Shown: positions 53,161-64,000, counted from the stretch's first letter. The stretch: DNA of 64,000 bases from Coxiellaceae bacterium (GCA_029210045.1 JARGNX010000003.1:192072-256071), one strand, 5' to 3'. Numbers and translations: made by a program. The notes: generated by a model not told the origin, from the sequence alone.

Positions 53161-54057
53161 ATGAAAAATTCAGTATTTTCGAGTCCTAAGCGAGTTAAAA
53201 GCTCGCATTGGCATTCTTTTCTGTATTTTTCCTCTGCCTTTATTGGTATGTCTTGTGGCCGCTGTGTAGCGGAGTTGGCGATGGTGGCGACAAATTATTT
53301 CGCGAATGACAATGTTTTTAATGAAGATGATCATGCCACTCAGGGCTGGATGTTGTTGGTAGCTGTGACGCTTGGTTTAGTTGTAGGTTTGTCGTTTGCA
53401 CGTTCGCATAATCAAGCTCATGCAGTGAATAGTGGCAATATCCTTTTAAGTGGTCTTAAAGCAGGGAAGGTAAAATTTACTGATACTGATGTGTTTGACT
53501 TTCGTGAGAATCGTGAGGTTTTTGAAAAAGTTTCACCATTGGCAGCAACGTGTGCGTCACAAATAGAAATGGCAAGTAGTGGTTTTGATAAGTGCCCTGT
53601 TATTGAGCGTGTGAATGACTTTAAGCAAGGTTTAGTTGATACTTTTGTTATGGCTAATGGCTATGATAAGACATCACGTGATCGCTGTTTGGTAGATGCG
53701 ATAATGACGGGTTTAACGCAATTGAACGTTGCAATGCAGGAAGTGATTGACGCTGCATTTGATCAAGAGCCGCTAATTAAGGCAGGCTTGTTAACAAGAT
53801 TTGCTCGCAGTGTTTGTTGCTTATGTATCAGTTCAGCTAAGCCGGCTTCGGGAGTGCTTGCCCCTATGGCGGTGGTAGTATTCGAAGATACAGGTGCATC
53901 GATATCACCCTTACTGCCAGCTGAGGATACATCAGTTACAGAGAATAAATGTGGTGGTGGTGGAGATGATTCTGCAGGGATTCAACTGGCGCCTTATGTT
54001 CCGCCTGGGCAAGGCGGTAAGAGTGGTGACGGAGTCGTCGCATTAGTTATGACTTAA
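53161..54057 (+). CDS. Hypothetical membrane protein (two N-terminal membrane segments)
   Basis: A 298-residue protein with GGGAG before its ATG. Two hydrophobic segments (FLYFSSAFIGMSCGRCVAEL and MLLVAVTLGLVVGLSFA) are separated by an acidic stretch (NDNVFNEDDHATQG). A soluble cysteine-containing domain follows, and then a Gly/Pro-rich low-complexity tail (KCGGGGDDSAG, PYVPPGQGGKSG). No family was recognised. The next gene encodes a protein of the same design, which suggests a tandem pair of distant relatives. Confidence 0.6.
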   Translation: MKNSVFSSPKRVKSSHWHSFLYFSSAFIGMSCGRCVAELAMVATNYFANDNVFNEDDHATQGWMLLVAVTLGLVVGLSFARSHNQAHAVNSGNILLSGLKAGKVKFTDTDVFDFRENREVFEKVSPLAATCASQIEMASSGFDKCPVIERVNDFKQGLVDTFVMANGYDKTSRDRCLVDAIMTGLTQLNVAMQEVIDAAFDQEPLIKAGLLTRFARSVCCLCISSAKPASGVLAPMAVVVFEDTGASISPLLPAEDTSVTENKCGGGGDDSAGIQLAPYVPPGQGGKSGDGVVALVMT

Positions 54058-54156
54058 TTAAATAACTGGTAAAAAACAGCTTCAATATCTTTTCATATTA
54101 CTCTAAGTATCGTATGTTATTTTATCCTAAGGTTAAATAAAAACTTGGGGTGGTCG

Positions 54157-55146
54157 ATGTCGGAAGCGTGTAATAGAGCTAAAGAAAGAATAATGACTTT
54201 TCATGCGTTTGCAATGAGTATTGCGGGGGCGGTTGGTGGTTTATGTTTGTATGAAGGGATTCAAGGGGTGGTCAACAAAATTGCTCGTAGTGATGTTATG
54301 TCGGATGATGACCCTGTTGTGACTGCTGTTGAATATGCGGTGGTAGCTGGATTTGCTGTTTTGTTTCTTGCTGTGGACTGGTATAACCATCGGGATGATG
54401 TAAAAAAGAAAGCATTAGAGGGTGTGGATAGCGTGATCGATTGCCTTACTGATGCCGAGAATCCTCGCTATGTTTATGAGGCAAAGGCTAAGCAATCGAT
54501 TCCTTTAAATGTTGATTTGGTTGGCGAGCGGAAAGTTGCTGAGCAAAGTGGTGGGGAGTCTAAAGATGAAGCTGGGGAAGGCAGTGTTGTTGAGATACAA
54601 ATAGCCCCTGATTTGGATTCTTCGTTAAAACAAGAGATATACACCTTGGCAAGTGAAATTAAAGCCAAGCTCACAACAATCTATGACATAAAAAGCGCAG
54701 ATAAAACGATTGCACTTGAGTGTATATCAAAAGCCGCAATGAGTTTTGAGAAGGCGAGAAGTATTGGTAATAAACAAGTTGATAAAAAATACAATCAGGT
54801 AAGGTGTTCACGTAGATTAAATTGTAATCCGGATTATACGGTCTTGAGTGACATTTCTTTGGATCAAACCATCATGGTTGGCGAAGACCAAACCGAAATA
54901 ACTATTCAGACACGGCTGTTGACGTTATTGAAAGATGCATTAGAGGCGCTGAAAGCCGCCATAAATAATCCTGCAGCGGTGAATCGAGCAGAACAAATGA
55001 CAGCTGTCAATGAAGCGGCTCTTCCATCATTGGGTCGCCCCTGGGGCACACGGTTGTTGACGTGCTTCAGATCTAATCCAGTCAGTGGACCTGCAACGGA
55101 CAATGCTAGTACGCCATTGGTGACGAATAGGCGTGGTGGTGTATAG
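54157..55146 (+). CDS. Hypothetical membrane protein (same design as upstream gene)
   Basis: About 329 residues from ATG 54157; a TTG twelve bases upstream is in frame but less likely. Two hydrophobic segments (FHAFAMSIAGAVGGLCLYEG and VEYAVVAGFAVLFLAVDWY) flank an acidic turn (SDVMSDDDPVV). A long, mostly helical charged region follows (LKQEIYTLASEIKAKLTTIY, LLTLLKDALEALKAAIN). No family was recognised. Shared layout with 53161 and loosely with 12813 hints at a divergent family, but I cannot show homology by eye. Confidence 0.6.
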   Translation: MSEACNRAKERIMTFHAFAMSIAGAVGGLCLYEGIQGVVNKIARSDVMSDDDPVVTAVEYAVVAGFAVLFLAVDWYNHRDDVKKKALEGVDSVIDCLTDAENPRYVYEAKAKQSIPLNVDLVGERKVAEQSGGESKDEAGEGSVVEIQIAPDLDSSLKQEIYTLASEIKAKLTTIYDIKSADKTIALECISKAAMSFEKARSIGNKQVDKKYNQVRCSRRLNCNPDYTVLSDISLDQTIMVGEDQTEITIQTRLLTLLKDALEALKAAINNPAAVNRAEQMTAVNEAALPSLGRPWGTRLLTCFRSNPVSGPATDNASTPLVTNRRGGV

Positions 55147-55149
55147 TTA

Positions 55150-55230
55150 CCCCGGATCAAGTCCGGGGTCACATTGTTTTCTCTGGATCCCGGCTCGAGG
55201 GCCGGGATGACAAAGTTCTGTCTGGGATGA
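55150..55230. repeat. Cluster of dispersed palindromic elements
   Basis: Two perfect hairpins lie in tandem: CCCCGGA/TCCGGGG with a 5-base loop (55150-55168), and ATCCCGGC/GCCGGGAT with a 6-base loop (55187-55208) followed by GACAAAG. A third partial copy (CTGGGATGATAAAG) is at about 55222. They separate the hypothetical gene from the convergent acnA and belong to the same family as the elements at 14815, 15855 and 26615. Confidence 0.88.
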
Positions 55231-55235
55231 TAAAG

Positions 55236-57899
55236 CTAAAGCATATTACGTAAAACGAATTGCAGAATACCGCCATTGGTGTAGTAGGCGGCTTCGTTAG
55301 CAGTATCGATACGGCATAATAATGTTACCGTTTCTTTACTGCCATCTTCGCGTGTGATTACTACCTCAACATCCATCTTCGGTGTGATGCCGCCGCTGAT
55401 GTTAGGGATATCAACGATTTCGTTACCGGTCAGTTTTAATGTTTTGCGGTTAACGCCTTCTTTGAATTCCAGCGGTAAGATGCCCATACCAATTAAGTTT
55501 GAGCGGTGAATACGTTCATAGCTTTCAGCCATCACCGCTTTTACTCCTTGCAAGTAAGGGCCTTTTGCTGCCCAGTCACGTGATGAGCCTGTGCCGTATT
55601 CTTTGCCTGCAATTACAACACTTGGCACGCCATCGGCTTTGTATTTCATTGCTGCATCATAGATTGGCATTTGTTCGCCAGTCGGTACGTATTTAGTAAA
55701 GCCACCCTCAACGCCAGGAACCATTTCGTTACGAATGCGAATATTGGCGAACGTGCCGCGCATCATTACTTCGTGATTACCGCGACGCGAACCATAAGAG
55801 TTAAAGTTTTTGATCTTAACGTCGTGTTCACGTAAGTATTGGCCAGCAGGGCTTTCAGGGTTAATGCTACCGGCTGGTGAGATATGATCTGTAGTTACAC
55901 TGTCAGCAAATAAAGCTAATATGCGTGCCCCAGTTACGTTTTCTACACTGCCTGTTTTTGGACCCATGCCGTCAAAGTAAGGAGGGTTACGCACATAAGT
56001 AGAGTCTTCATCCCAGCCGTATGTTTCTGATGGTGTGACTTCGATTTCTTTCCAGTCTTCATCGCCTTCAAACACGTTAGCGTATTGCTCGCGGAACATG
56101 CCACGATTAATTTTGCTAACAGCCGCGGCGACTTCAGCATTGCTTGGCCAGATATCTTTTAAGTAAACGGCTTCGCCTTCTTTATTGGTGCCGATACTAT
56201 CTTTTGATAAATCGATACGTGTGGTGCCGGCCAGCGCATAAGCCACTACGAGTGGTGGTGACGCTAACCAGTTAGCTTTCACTAATGGGTGAATACGACC
56301 TTCAAAGTTTCGGTTACCGGATAACACCGCATTAGCAGTAATATCATTTTCAGTAACGGTTTTAGTCACAGCGTCTGGGAGTGGGCCTGAGTTACCAATA
56401 CAGGTGGTGCAACCGTAACCTGCCAAATAAAATCCGAGATTTTCTAAATATTGCATGAGGTCGGTAGCATGTAAATAATCGGTTACCACTTTTGATCCAG
56501 GAGCTAAAGAAGTTTTTACCCATGGTTTCACTTGCATGCCGAGTTCAGAAGCTTTTTGTGCCAATAGGCCAGCAGCAATCATGACGCTTGGGTTTGATGT
56601 GTTGGTGCAACTAGTGATTGCGGCAATAACGATATCACCATGATGCATTTCCATGCCGTCGTCGGTGGTATAGCTTTCGTCTAATTGATCGCCTTTATTA
56701 ATACTGGTAATGAATTTTTCACTGACTTCACGTAAGTCACCTAAAGCAACACGGTCTTGCGGGCGCTTTGGACCGGCAACACTAGGCACAACACTGCTTA
56801 GGTCTAGGTGTAAGGTGTCGGTATAAACAGCTTCGGGTGAATTTTCATCATGCCATGTGCCTGTTGCTTTAGCATAAGCTTCAGTTAATGCAATGACATC
56901 TTCGTCGCGGCCAGATAATTCCATGTAACGAATGGTTTCTTTATCGATGGGGAACAAGCCACAAGTAGCGCCGTATTCCGGTGCCATATTACCGATGGTT
57001 GCGCGATCGGGTAATGCGAGCTCTTGTAAGCCTGAGCCGAAGAATTCAACAAACTTACCAACCACTCCTTTTTCTCGTAGCATTTGTACGCAAGTTAAAA
57101 CTAAATCGGTAGCGGTAATACCTTCGGGTAATTTACCTTCCAGTCTAAAGCCAATCACTTCTGGGATAAGCATTGAAATTGGTTGGCCTAAAATAGCGGC
57201 TTCAGCTTCGATACCGCCAACACCCCAACCGAGTACACCGATACCATTAATCATGGTGGTGTGACTGTCGGTACCAACACAGGTATCGGGATAGGCAAAG
57301 TTTTTACCGTCTTTTTCACCAGAGCGCACAACGTGTGCTAAATATTCTAAGTTGACTTGGTGACAGATGCCGGTGCCAGGCGGCACCACGCGGAAGTTAT
57401 CAAATGTCTTTTGACCCCATTTTAAAAATTGGTAACGTTCGTTGTTACGTTCCATTTCGATATGCACGTTAGTGCTGAATGCATCGGCCGTGCCGAATTT
57501 ATCAATTTGCACTGAGTGATCGATAACTAAGTCAACAGGGCATAAAGGATTAATTTTATCTGCATCACCACCGAGTTTCACTATGGCATCACGCATTGCA
57601 GCTAAATCAACTACGGCGGGTACGCCGGTGAAGTCTTGCATTAATACTCGTGCAGGGTGGTATGCAATTTCATGGTTAGATGTTTTATCTTTGAGCCATT
57701 GGCCAAATGCATCGGCATCGGCTTTAGTAACAACCTCACCGTCTTCGTGACGTAAAATATTTTCGAGTAGTATTTTTAACGAAAATGGTAATTTGGTCAC
57801 GTCGCCCAAGCCGCCAGCCTCGGCTGCTTCAACATTGTGAATATGGTAGGTAGTGCCATTTACGCTAATGTCGCGTAATGAATCGTAAGAATTGCTCAT
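55236..57899 (-). CDS. acnA: Aconitate hydratase A
   Basis: An 887-residue aconitase of the AcnA/IRP1 class with [4Fe-4S] ligands in AAITSCTNTSNPSVMIAAG (one Cys) and GYGCTTCIGNSGPL (two Cys). It also has VCVGTDSHTTMINGIGVLGW-type and VLMQDFTGVPAVVDLAAMRD motifs and the C-terminal swivel domain (GKEYGTGSSRDWAAKGP). It isomerises citrate to isocitrate in the TCA cycle. It is monocistronic on the minus strand. No upstream regulator is visible. Confidence 0.98.
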   Translation of the reverse strand: MSNSYDSLRDISVNGTTYHIHNVEAAEAGGLGDVTKLPFSLKILLENILRHEDGEVVTKADADAFGQWLKDKTSNHEIAYHPARVLMQDFTGVPAVVDLAAMRDAIVKLGGDADKINPLCPVDLVIDHSVQIDKFGTADAFSTNVHIEMERNNERYQFLKWGQKTFDNFRVVPPGTGICHQVNLEYLAHVVRSGEKDGKNFAYPDTCVGTDSHTTMINGIGVLGWGVGGIEAEAAILGQPISMLIPEVIGFRLEGKLPEGITATDLVLTCVQMLREKGVVGKFVEFFGSGLQELALPDRATIGNMAPEYGATCGLFPIDKETIRYMELSGRDEDVIALTEAYAKATGTWHDENSPEAVYTDTLHLDLSSVVPSVAGPKRPQDRVALGDLREVSEKFITSINKGDQLDESYTTDDGMEMHHGDIVIAAITSCTNTSNPSVMIAAGLLAQKASELGMQVKPWVKTSLAPGSKVVTDYLHATDLMQYLENLGFYLAGYGCTTCIGNSGPLPDAVTKTVTENDITANAVLSGNRNFEGRIHPLVKANWLASPPLVVAYALAGTTRIDLSKDSIGTNKEGEAVYLKDIWPSNAEVAAAVSKINRGMFREQYANVFEGDEDWKEIEVTPSETYGWDEDSTYVRNPPYFDGMGPKTGSVENVTGARILALFADSVTTDHISPAGSINPESPAGQYLREHDVKIKNFNSYGSRRGNHEVMMRGTFANIRIRNEMVPGVEGGFTKYVPTGEQMPIYDAAMKYKADGVPSVVIAGKEYGTGSSRDWAAKGPYLQGVKAVMAESYERIHRSNLIGMGILPLEFKEGVNRKTLKLTGNEIVDIPNISGGITPKMDVEVVITREDGSKETVTLLCRIDTANEAAYYTNGGILQFVLRNML

Positions 57900-58085
57900 G
57901 ATCTGCCTCTTTAATTGATCATTTATTGGGTAAGAATTAGGAGCTTGAGGTTACCATAATGGCGTATTTAGTTCAATCTGAGTGCCGTTAAAGTAGCGGC
58001 TAGTATAAAATAAATGTCCAAGCCCGGCATGGCAGCCAGCAGGATGCCTTATTTTTTACATACACGGGTGCAGTTGCGGCATATA

Positions 58086-58733
58086 TTAATTTGCTTGAAA
58101 CGCCATCGTTTTGCCATCCAACCAGCGATTAAGCGAAATGACTACCAGGTAAATTATTGGGGTCATTGCGATCGATAATACAATTTTTACTGTTAAGGCG
58201 CCTAAGAAAATATTCCACTTATGTGTTGATGCATGAAACACGATGGCAACAAATATAGAGGCGTCAATAATCTGGCCACAAATGGTTGATGCATTGGCGC
58301 GTAGCCATAACCAGCGACCGCGATTCATTTTTTTGATGCCCTGATAAATAATGATGTCTAACAATTGCGAGATGCCGAATGCTAATAGGCTGGCCAGTAG
58401 CACGGAGCTGCTGCTGGCTAGTACATCATAAAATTCATTCGATAAGCTCCAGTAAGGGGCACTTGGTAGGGCAATAACGAGGCGAATGAGTAATGCGAGT
58501 AATGCCTGGCAGCCGACAGCAATGACCAGGCTTTGCTTGGCCAATTTTTTACCCCACAGTTCGCAGATGCAATTAATCATTGGGTAGCTCAGTATGGAGA
58601 AGGTTAAATTTGCGGCAGGAAAATTGATGCCGATATGCAAGACCTTGCTGGCGACAACGGTAGAAGTAGCTAGGCCGGTGATCACTAAGCTAAGTAATAT
58701 GATATAGCTGAGTAGTTGCCGCGTTAGTTGCAT
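58086..58733 (-). CDS. Queuosine precursor transporter (YhhQ/VUT family)
   Basis: About 215 residues from ATG 58733, with AAAGGA upstream; a start 14 codons earlier is less likely. Six hydrophobic segments are visible, with the family pattern SYPMINCICELWGKKLAKQ, ISQLLDIIIYQGIKK, WLWLRANASTICGQIIDASI and KIVLSIAMTPIIYLV. VUT/YhhQ proteins import preQ0/preQ1 for queuosine tRNA modification. No preQ1 riboswitch was recognised in the short divergent gap to fxsA. The promoter must lie within about 65 bases. Confidence 0.88.
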   Translation of the reverse strand: MQLTRQLLSYIILLSLVITGLATSTVVASKVLHIGINFPAANLTFSILSYPMINCICELWGKKLAKQSLVIAVGCQALLALLIRLVIALPSAPYWSLSNEFYDVLASSSSVLLASLLAFGISQLLDIIIYQGIKKMNRGRWLWLRANASTICGQIIDASIFVAIVFHASTHKWNIFLGALTVKIVLSIAMTPIIYLVVISLNRWLDGKTMAFQAN

Positions 58734-58798
58734 GGTTTTTCCTTTCGAGTAAGCTGTGGTAGAATTCTGTTCCACTATTTATATTAAAGTGATTGAGT

Positions 58799-59266
58799 AT
58801 GCTGAACAAGATTAAATATTTCTTTATTGCTTTCTTTCTGATTGAAATTGCCGGCTTTGTGATTGTTGGCGAGCTTGTTGGTTTATGGATAACTTTATTA
58901 TTGGTGGTATTAACGACGGTAATTGGTGTTGTCGTATTGCAGCAACAAGGTATGGCGACAGCGTCGCAGTCGATAGCGATGATGCAGGGTGGGCGCGCAT
59001 TGGATCCGGAGCAATTGCCAAACCCGTTAAAAACCATCGCGGCAATGTTGCTGATTATTCCCGGTTTTGTTACAGACCTGTTGGGATTGGTGTTATTGAT
59101 CTCGCCACTTCGTCGTATGTTTGAGCGCAAATTGTGTGCGAGTGGCCATATCATTGATCCGCGTCAGATGGGAGCTGCAGCGAACGAGCCTGTCGAAACG
59201 CACAGCAGAGTGCATCATGGTGAAACGATTGAAGGCGAGTATGAGCGTAAAGATGATGAAAAATAG
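58799..59266 (+). CDS. fxsA: FxsA family membrane protein
   Basis: A protein of about 155 residues from ATG 58799. The FxsA pattern is clear: FFIAFFLIEIAGFVIVGELV, LTTVIGVVVLQQQGM, and LLIIPGFVTDLLGLVLLISPLRR, with three to four membrane segments and a polar C-terminus. FxsA influences phage exclusion in E. coli when overproduced; its normal role is unclear. Its location directly before groESL is common in gammaproteobacteria and supports the call. Confidence 0.92.
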   Translation: MLNKIKYFFIAFFLIEIAGFVIVGELVGLWITLLLVVLTTVIGVVVLQQQGMATASQSIAMMQGGRALDPEQLPNPLKTIAAMLLIIPGFVTDLLGLVLLISPLRRMFERKLCASGHIIDPRQMGAAANEPVETHSRVHHGETIEGEYERKDDEK

Positions 59267-59318
59267 CCATTAAATTCAATTAGTTGATATCAATCTAGAA
59301 AAAACTCCTGTCACTCCC

Positions 59319-59346
59319 CTTGAAAACCTTAGGCGTAGCCCAATAT
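59319..59346 (+). promoter_or_regulatory. Sigma-32-type heat-shock promoter of groESL
   Basis: CTTGAAA at 59319-59325, preceded by CCC, and CCCAATAT at 59339-59346 are separated by 13 bases. This matches the sigma-32 consensus (CTTGAAA, 13-17 bases, CCCCATNT) with one or two -10 mismatches. It lies about 80 bases before the groES start. No CIRCE operator was seen. Confidence 0.82.
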
Positions 59347-59427
59347 GAGTTGCTGTAACGTTTAATGCATGCTGAATTTTAAGTGTGTTTTACATGAAAG
59401 AATTAATCTTTTTGGAGGAAATAAGGA

Positions 59428-59727
59428 ATGAATATACGACCATTACATGACCGTGTCGTGATCCGTCGTTTGGAAGAAGAGCGTACATCTGCGGGTGGAA
59501 TCGTGATTCCAGATACAGCTACTGAAAAACCAATGATGGGTGAAGTAGTTGCAGTGGGAACAGGCAAAGTAGCTGAAGACGGTAGCGTACGCGCTATGGG
59601 TGTAGCGACTGGCGACCGTGTGTTGTTTGGCAAATATGCTGGCACAGAAGTGACGATTGCTGGTGAAGAATATGTTGTGATGCGTGAAGACGACATCATG
59701 GGTGTAGTAGTTGGTGAAACTGCTTAA
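59428..59727 (+). CDS. groES: Co-chaperonin GroES
   Basis: A 99-residue co-chaperonin: [20 protein letters not shown], the mobile loop [36 protein letters not shown] and the C-terminal [11 protein letters not shown]. It caps GroEL and drives the folding cycle. GGAGG precedes the ATG. groEL follows 33 bases downstream, and a sigma-32-type promoter lies upstream. Confidence 0.99.
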   Translation: MNIRPLHDRVVIRRLEEERTSAGGIVIPDTATEKPMMGEVVAVGTGKVAEDGSVRAMGVATGDRVLFGKYAGTEVTIAGEEYVVMREDDIMGVVVGETA

Positions 59728-61434
<1,707 letters not shown>

Positions 61435-61481
61435 TCATCCCCCTGCTAACTGAGCAGTTCAAAACACCGTATGTTGTTTTA

Positions 61482-61509
61482 AGAGGGTCGAAGGGCCCTC
61501 TTTTTTTTG
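61482..61509 (+). terminator. Rho-independent terminator of groESL
   Basis: AGAGGGTC/GGCCCTCT forms an 8-bp stem (one GU pair) with a GAAG tetraloop at 61482-61501, followed by eight T. It lies 47 bases after the groEL stop. Confidence 0.92.
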
Positions 61510-61511
61510 GT

Positions 61512-63236
61512 CTAGTGAAAAATAAGTTTATTAATTTCTGTTGCTGATACCGGCTTGCTAAAATAGTAGCCTTGGGCTTGTGAGCACCCATGCTTTAATA
61601 GAAAGTCCATTTGCTCTTCTGTTTCTACACCCTCGGCAATAATGTTAAGTTGCAATGCTTCGCCTAATGCGATGATCGCTTTTACAATGGCAGCATTATC
61701 TGATTCGGATGTCACTTCGCTAATGAATGACTTGTCAATTTTCAAAACAGTTATAGGAAGTTGCTTTAGTCTTGACATGGATGAGTAGCCAGTGCCAAAG
61801 TCATCAATAGATATGCATGCACCAAAATCATTGAGACTGTTTAGTGCATTTTCTAACTCATAATCATTGCCCTTAAATACGGACTCAGTGAGCTCAAATT
61901 CGACTTGATTTAAGTTGATGTCGTAAGTTTTAATCATTTGTTTTATATTTGTCAGGAAATTATTGTCAATAAACTGGTAGGGCGATAGATTTATAGCAAG
62001 ATGAAATGAGCTGTTTTTTAATGAGTCATTCCATTGCTGAAACTGTTTAAATGCGAGTAACAGGAGGTAGTCGCCTAGTTCGCTTATATGGCCGGTTTCT
62101 TCAGCAATGCGAATAAATTCAATGGGAGGAATATTTCCCAATTCTTCGTGCTCCCATCGTGCTAGGGCTTCTACGCCGATTACTTCGCGATTTTCCATGT
62201 TATATTTAGGTTGGTATACCAAGTGGATGTTGTTATTGTTCATGGCATCAAGTAAAGCGTGTTCGATTCTGGATTGGCGTAAATAGTTTTTGTTTAAAGA
62301 GTCAGTGAAGTGTTGAAACGAGTTTTTGCCTTTATTTTTTGCGCGGTATAATGCCACGTCTGCACATTTAAATAATCCTTGTATTGTATCATTGGCGAAA
62401 GGGAAGGTGGCTATGCCTATGCTGGCAGTGGTATGCAAAACTTGGTTGTTAATTTTGAATGGCTCGGAGAGTGAGGTTAGTATTTTACTTGCAAAATGAT
62501 TGATGCCATAAGAGTGTTTTACTTCCGATATCAGCATAGCAAACTCATCACCGCCTAGCCTGGATATGTGATCAGAGATACGCAGACTGTTCGCAAGGCG
62601 TCCAGCTACTTGTTTTAATAATTCGTCTCCCATATCATGTCCGTGAACATCATTGATCAGTTTAAAGTTGTCTAGATCTAGCAGCAATAATGAAAAGCAT
62701 CTTTGATGTCTATTACCTGTGGATATCATCTTTTCAAGGTACACATTAAATTGAAATCTATTGGAAAGCCGGGTTAGCTCATCAATTTTACACAATCTAT
62801 CAAGGCTTTCTACCATGGCTTTTAATTGTATTTGTTGCTGGTATAAGTTAATAAATATTTTTGTTTTAGCCATTAATATTTCAGGTGATATAGGCTTGGG
62901 TAAATAATCAATTGCGCCATATTCGTAACCTTTTAAAATGGATTTTTGATCATTGCTAAGTGCTGTAACGAGGACGACAGGAATGTTAGCAGTCGATTTT
63001 TTGTCTGATAGGCAACGTATTACTTCATAACCATCCATGCCAGGCATTTGAACGTCTAAATAAATGACTGCAAATTCATGCTCTAGTGCAAGCGTTAGTG
63101 CTTCTTCACCTGAAGCCGCGCTATACAGTGTGACAGGCAGGTCATCGAGAATTGTTTTCATTGCTAGGATGTTGTTTTTATTGTCATCAACGATCAATAT
63201 CTTAGTGAGAATGTCAGTGTCATTTTCATTTTTCAT
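61512..63236 (-). CDS. Response regulator with GGDEF and EAL domains (second in window)
   Basis: About 574 residues from ATG 63236 (a TTG five codons earlier is in frame). The receiver domain has ILIVDDNKNNILAMK, Asp in VIYLDVQMPGMDGYEV and DYLPKPISPE. GGDEF is intact (RLGGDEFAML) with an RxxD site (RISD) five residues before. The EAL domain has a canonical EALARW, NLSPYQF, ELTESVF and DDFGTGYSSMSRLK, ending in EGVETEEQ and QGYYFSKP. It likely has phosphodiesterase activity modulated by phosphorylation and GTP. It is convergent with groEL and divergent from the receiver gene at 63372, a possible partner. Confidence 0.9.
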   Translation of the reverse strand: MKNENDTDILTKILIVDDNKNNILAMKTILDDLPVTLYSAASGEEALTLALEHEFAVIYLDVQMPGMDGYEVIRCLSDKKSTANIPVVLVTALSNDQKSILKGYEYGAIDYLPKPISPEILMAKTKIFINLYQQQIQLKAMVESLDRLCKIDELTRLSNRFQFNVYLEKMISTGNRHQRCFSLLLLDLDNFKLINDVHGHDMGDELLKQVAGRLANSLRISDHISRLGGDEFAMLISEVKHSYGINHFASKILTSLSEPFKINNQVLHTTASIGIATFPFANDTIQGLFKCADVALYRAKNKGKNSFQHFTDSLNKNYLRQSRIEHALLDAMNNNNIHLVYQPKYNMENREVIGVEALARWEHEELGNIPPIEFIRIAEETGHISELGDYLLLLAFKQFQQWNDSLKNSSFHLAINLSPYQFIDNNFLTNIKQMIKTYDINLNQVEFELTESVFKGNDYELENALNSLNDFGACISIDDFGTGYSSMSRLKQLPITVLKIDKSFISEVTSESDNAAIVKAIIALGEALQLNIIAEGVETEEQMDFLLKHGCSQAQGYYFSKPVSATEINKLIFH

Positions 63237-63371
63237 GCGCGCACCCGTCAATCTTTATGGCTAAGTAACAGTAAGTTATACGAGTAATTATAGTATAAAT
63301 TATGCGCGTTAAATTGTGCTATTATCTCCTGGTTGAAGAGTAGATAACCGATTGTTTGATTAGACTAATTG

Positions 63372-63983
63372 ATGATGAATATTCCAAAAAAGAATAGAAC
63401 AGATGATAATTCACCGGGCAAATCCAAGCTGCCTTTGTTGCATACGTTGATTCTGGAAGATGATCAAGATCAAATGGTTTTGCTGAAAGAATTGCTGGCT
63501 ACTGATGCGAGGTATCATCATGAGGTTTTGTCAGCGGATACTGTTAAAGAAGCATTAGAGTTATTAGACTCGAACACGATCGATCTTGTACTGTCTGATT
63601 TAAATCTACCCGATAGTGAAAGCCATGAAACCTTGCAAACTTTACATGGTCAGCATGCTGAGGTGCCAATCGTTATTATTTCTGCAATTGATAATGAGAG
63701 TGTCGAATTTTTAAGTATTAAGTTTGGTGCGCAGGATTATATTGTTAAAGGTAAAACTGATGAAGCCAGTATGTTACGCATTATTTATCACAGTCTTAAT
63801 CGACATGAGCAATTAAAGCAGATAGAGGATGAGCGGGATAAACTGGCGCGGAATATGATGGCTCTTGAGTCCGGGGATATAGATACTATTAAGTCTAGCC
63901 ATGCGCCATCTGGGTTGTGGAAGCTGCAAGATAAACAGGTGTGCGATGGTAATCCCCCCATTATTAGGGGCTTAAGTCAGTAG
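63372..63983 (+). CDS. Receiver-domain protein with short C-terminal extension
   Basis: About 203 residues from ATG 63372. After about 25 polar residues comes a receiver domain: TLILEDDQDQMVLLKELL, phospho-acceptor Asp in LVLSDLNLPDSESHE, a Ser/Thr switch in VIISAID and Lys in YIVKGKTDE. A helical extension (RHEQLKQIEDERDKLARNMM, likely coiled coil) and a disordered tail follow, with no output domain. It is divergent from the REC-GGDEF-EAL gene, so the pair may form a local signalling unit. The cognate kinase is not visible. Confidence 0.82.
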   Translation: MMNIPKKNRTDDNSPGKSKLPLLHTLILEDDQDQMVLLKELLATDARYHHEVLSADTVKEALELLDSNTIDLVLSDLNLPDSESHETLQTLHGQHAEVPIVIISAIDNESVEFLSIKFGAQDYIVKGKTDEASMLRIIYHSLNRHEQLKQIEDERDKLARNMMALESGDIDTIKSSHAPSGLWKLQDKQVCDGNPPIIRGLSQ

Positions 63984-64000
63984 AACTTTCCACTATGCTG

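Noticed and set aside
58734..58798. preQ1 riboswitch before the queuosine precursor transporter
   Set aside because: The divergent gap is only about 65 bases and no preQ1 aptamer pattern could be recognised.

Overview
The window is bacterial, about 59 protein-coding genes packed into 64 kb. Several gene orders and families point to a gammaproteobacterium: aroQ-accB-accC-prmA, a TPP riboswitch of the thiM/pnuT type, fxsA beside groESL, aerobic hemF and a type IV pilin/PilB pair. A Legionellales-like, host-associated lifestyle is an inference. It rests on an ankyrin-repeat protein resembling the Legionella AnkH effector, a DUF2608 HAD-like secreted protein, a putative secreted sphingomyelinase, an OmpA-type lipoprotein resembling IcmN/DotK, several family-less two-membrane-segment or coiled-coil proteins, and dispersed palindromic elements. 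No rRNA, tRNA, CRISPR array or transposase gene was seen.

Layout. 1-1000: 5' part of pilB and a type IV pilin. 1.2-3.2 kb: secreted delta-60-repeat beta-propeller. 3.5-9.6 kb: tight six-gene CoA-dependent catabolic operon (amidohydrolase, crotonase, SDR, EntE/DhbE-like aryl acid ligase, crotonase, thiolase). 9.6-12.6 kb, minus strand: GFA protein, MerR regulator, alpha/beta hydrolase, RRM protein and an APH(6)-like kinase. 12.6-26.3 kb: accessory region rich in secreted, effector-like and repeat-bearing loci. 26.6-30.2 kb: 2OG-Fe(II) oxygenase, hemF, TPP riboswitch plus pnuC-type transporter, ornithine cyclodeaminase. 30.2-43.5 kb: a large chemosensory locus. 43.4-50 kb: prmA, accC, accB, aroQ, a hypothetical gene, then pdxS-pdxT-dat. 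50-55.1 kb: a degenerate Lnt-like protein, a three-module outer-membrane barrel and two membrane proteins of unknown family. 55.2-64 kb: acnA, a queuosine-precursor transporter, fxsA, groES-groEL with a heat-shock promoter, a second REC-GGDEF-EAL protein and a lone receiver protein.

The most distinctive system is the chemosensory locus (32.0-43.5 kb). Its order is CheW, CheR-TPR, CheW, MCP, CheA-REC, CheB, like the Pseudomonas Wsp surface-sensing system. WspR is replaced by a stand-alone CheY and a tandemly duplicated module of CheC plus PAS-GGDEF protein. The second PAS-GGDEF copy has lost its catalytic motif but keeps the RxxD c-di-GMP-binding motif. The MCP has two nearly identical FixL-like PAS domains, both keeping the heme-ligand-type His and the distal Arg. 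A divergent REC-GGDEF-EAL gene sits beside it. I infer a non-flagellar chemosensory pathway whose output is c-di-GMP, tuned by CheC phosphatases and possibly sensing oxygen or redox state.
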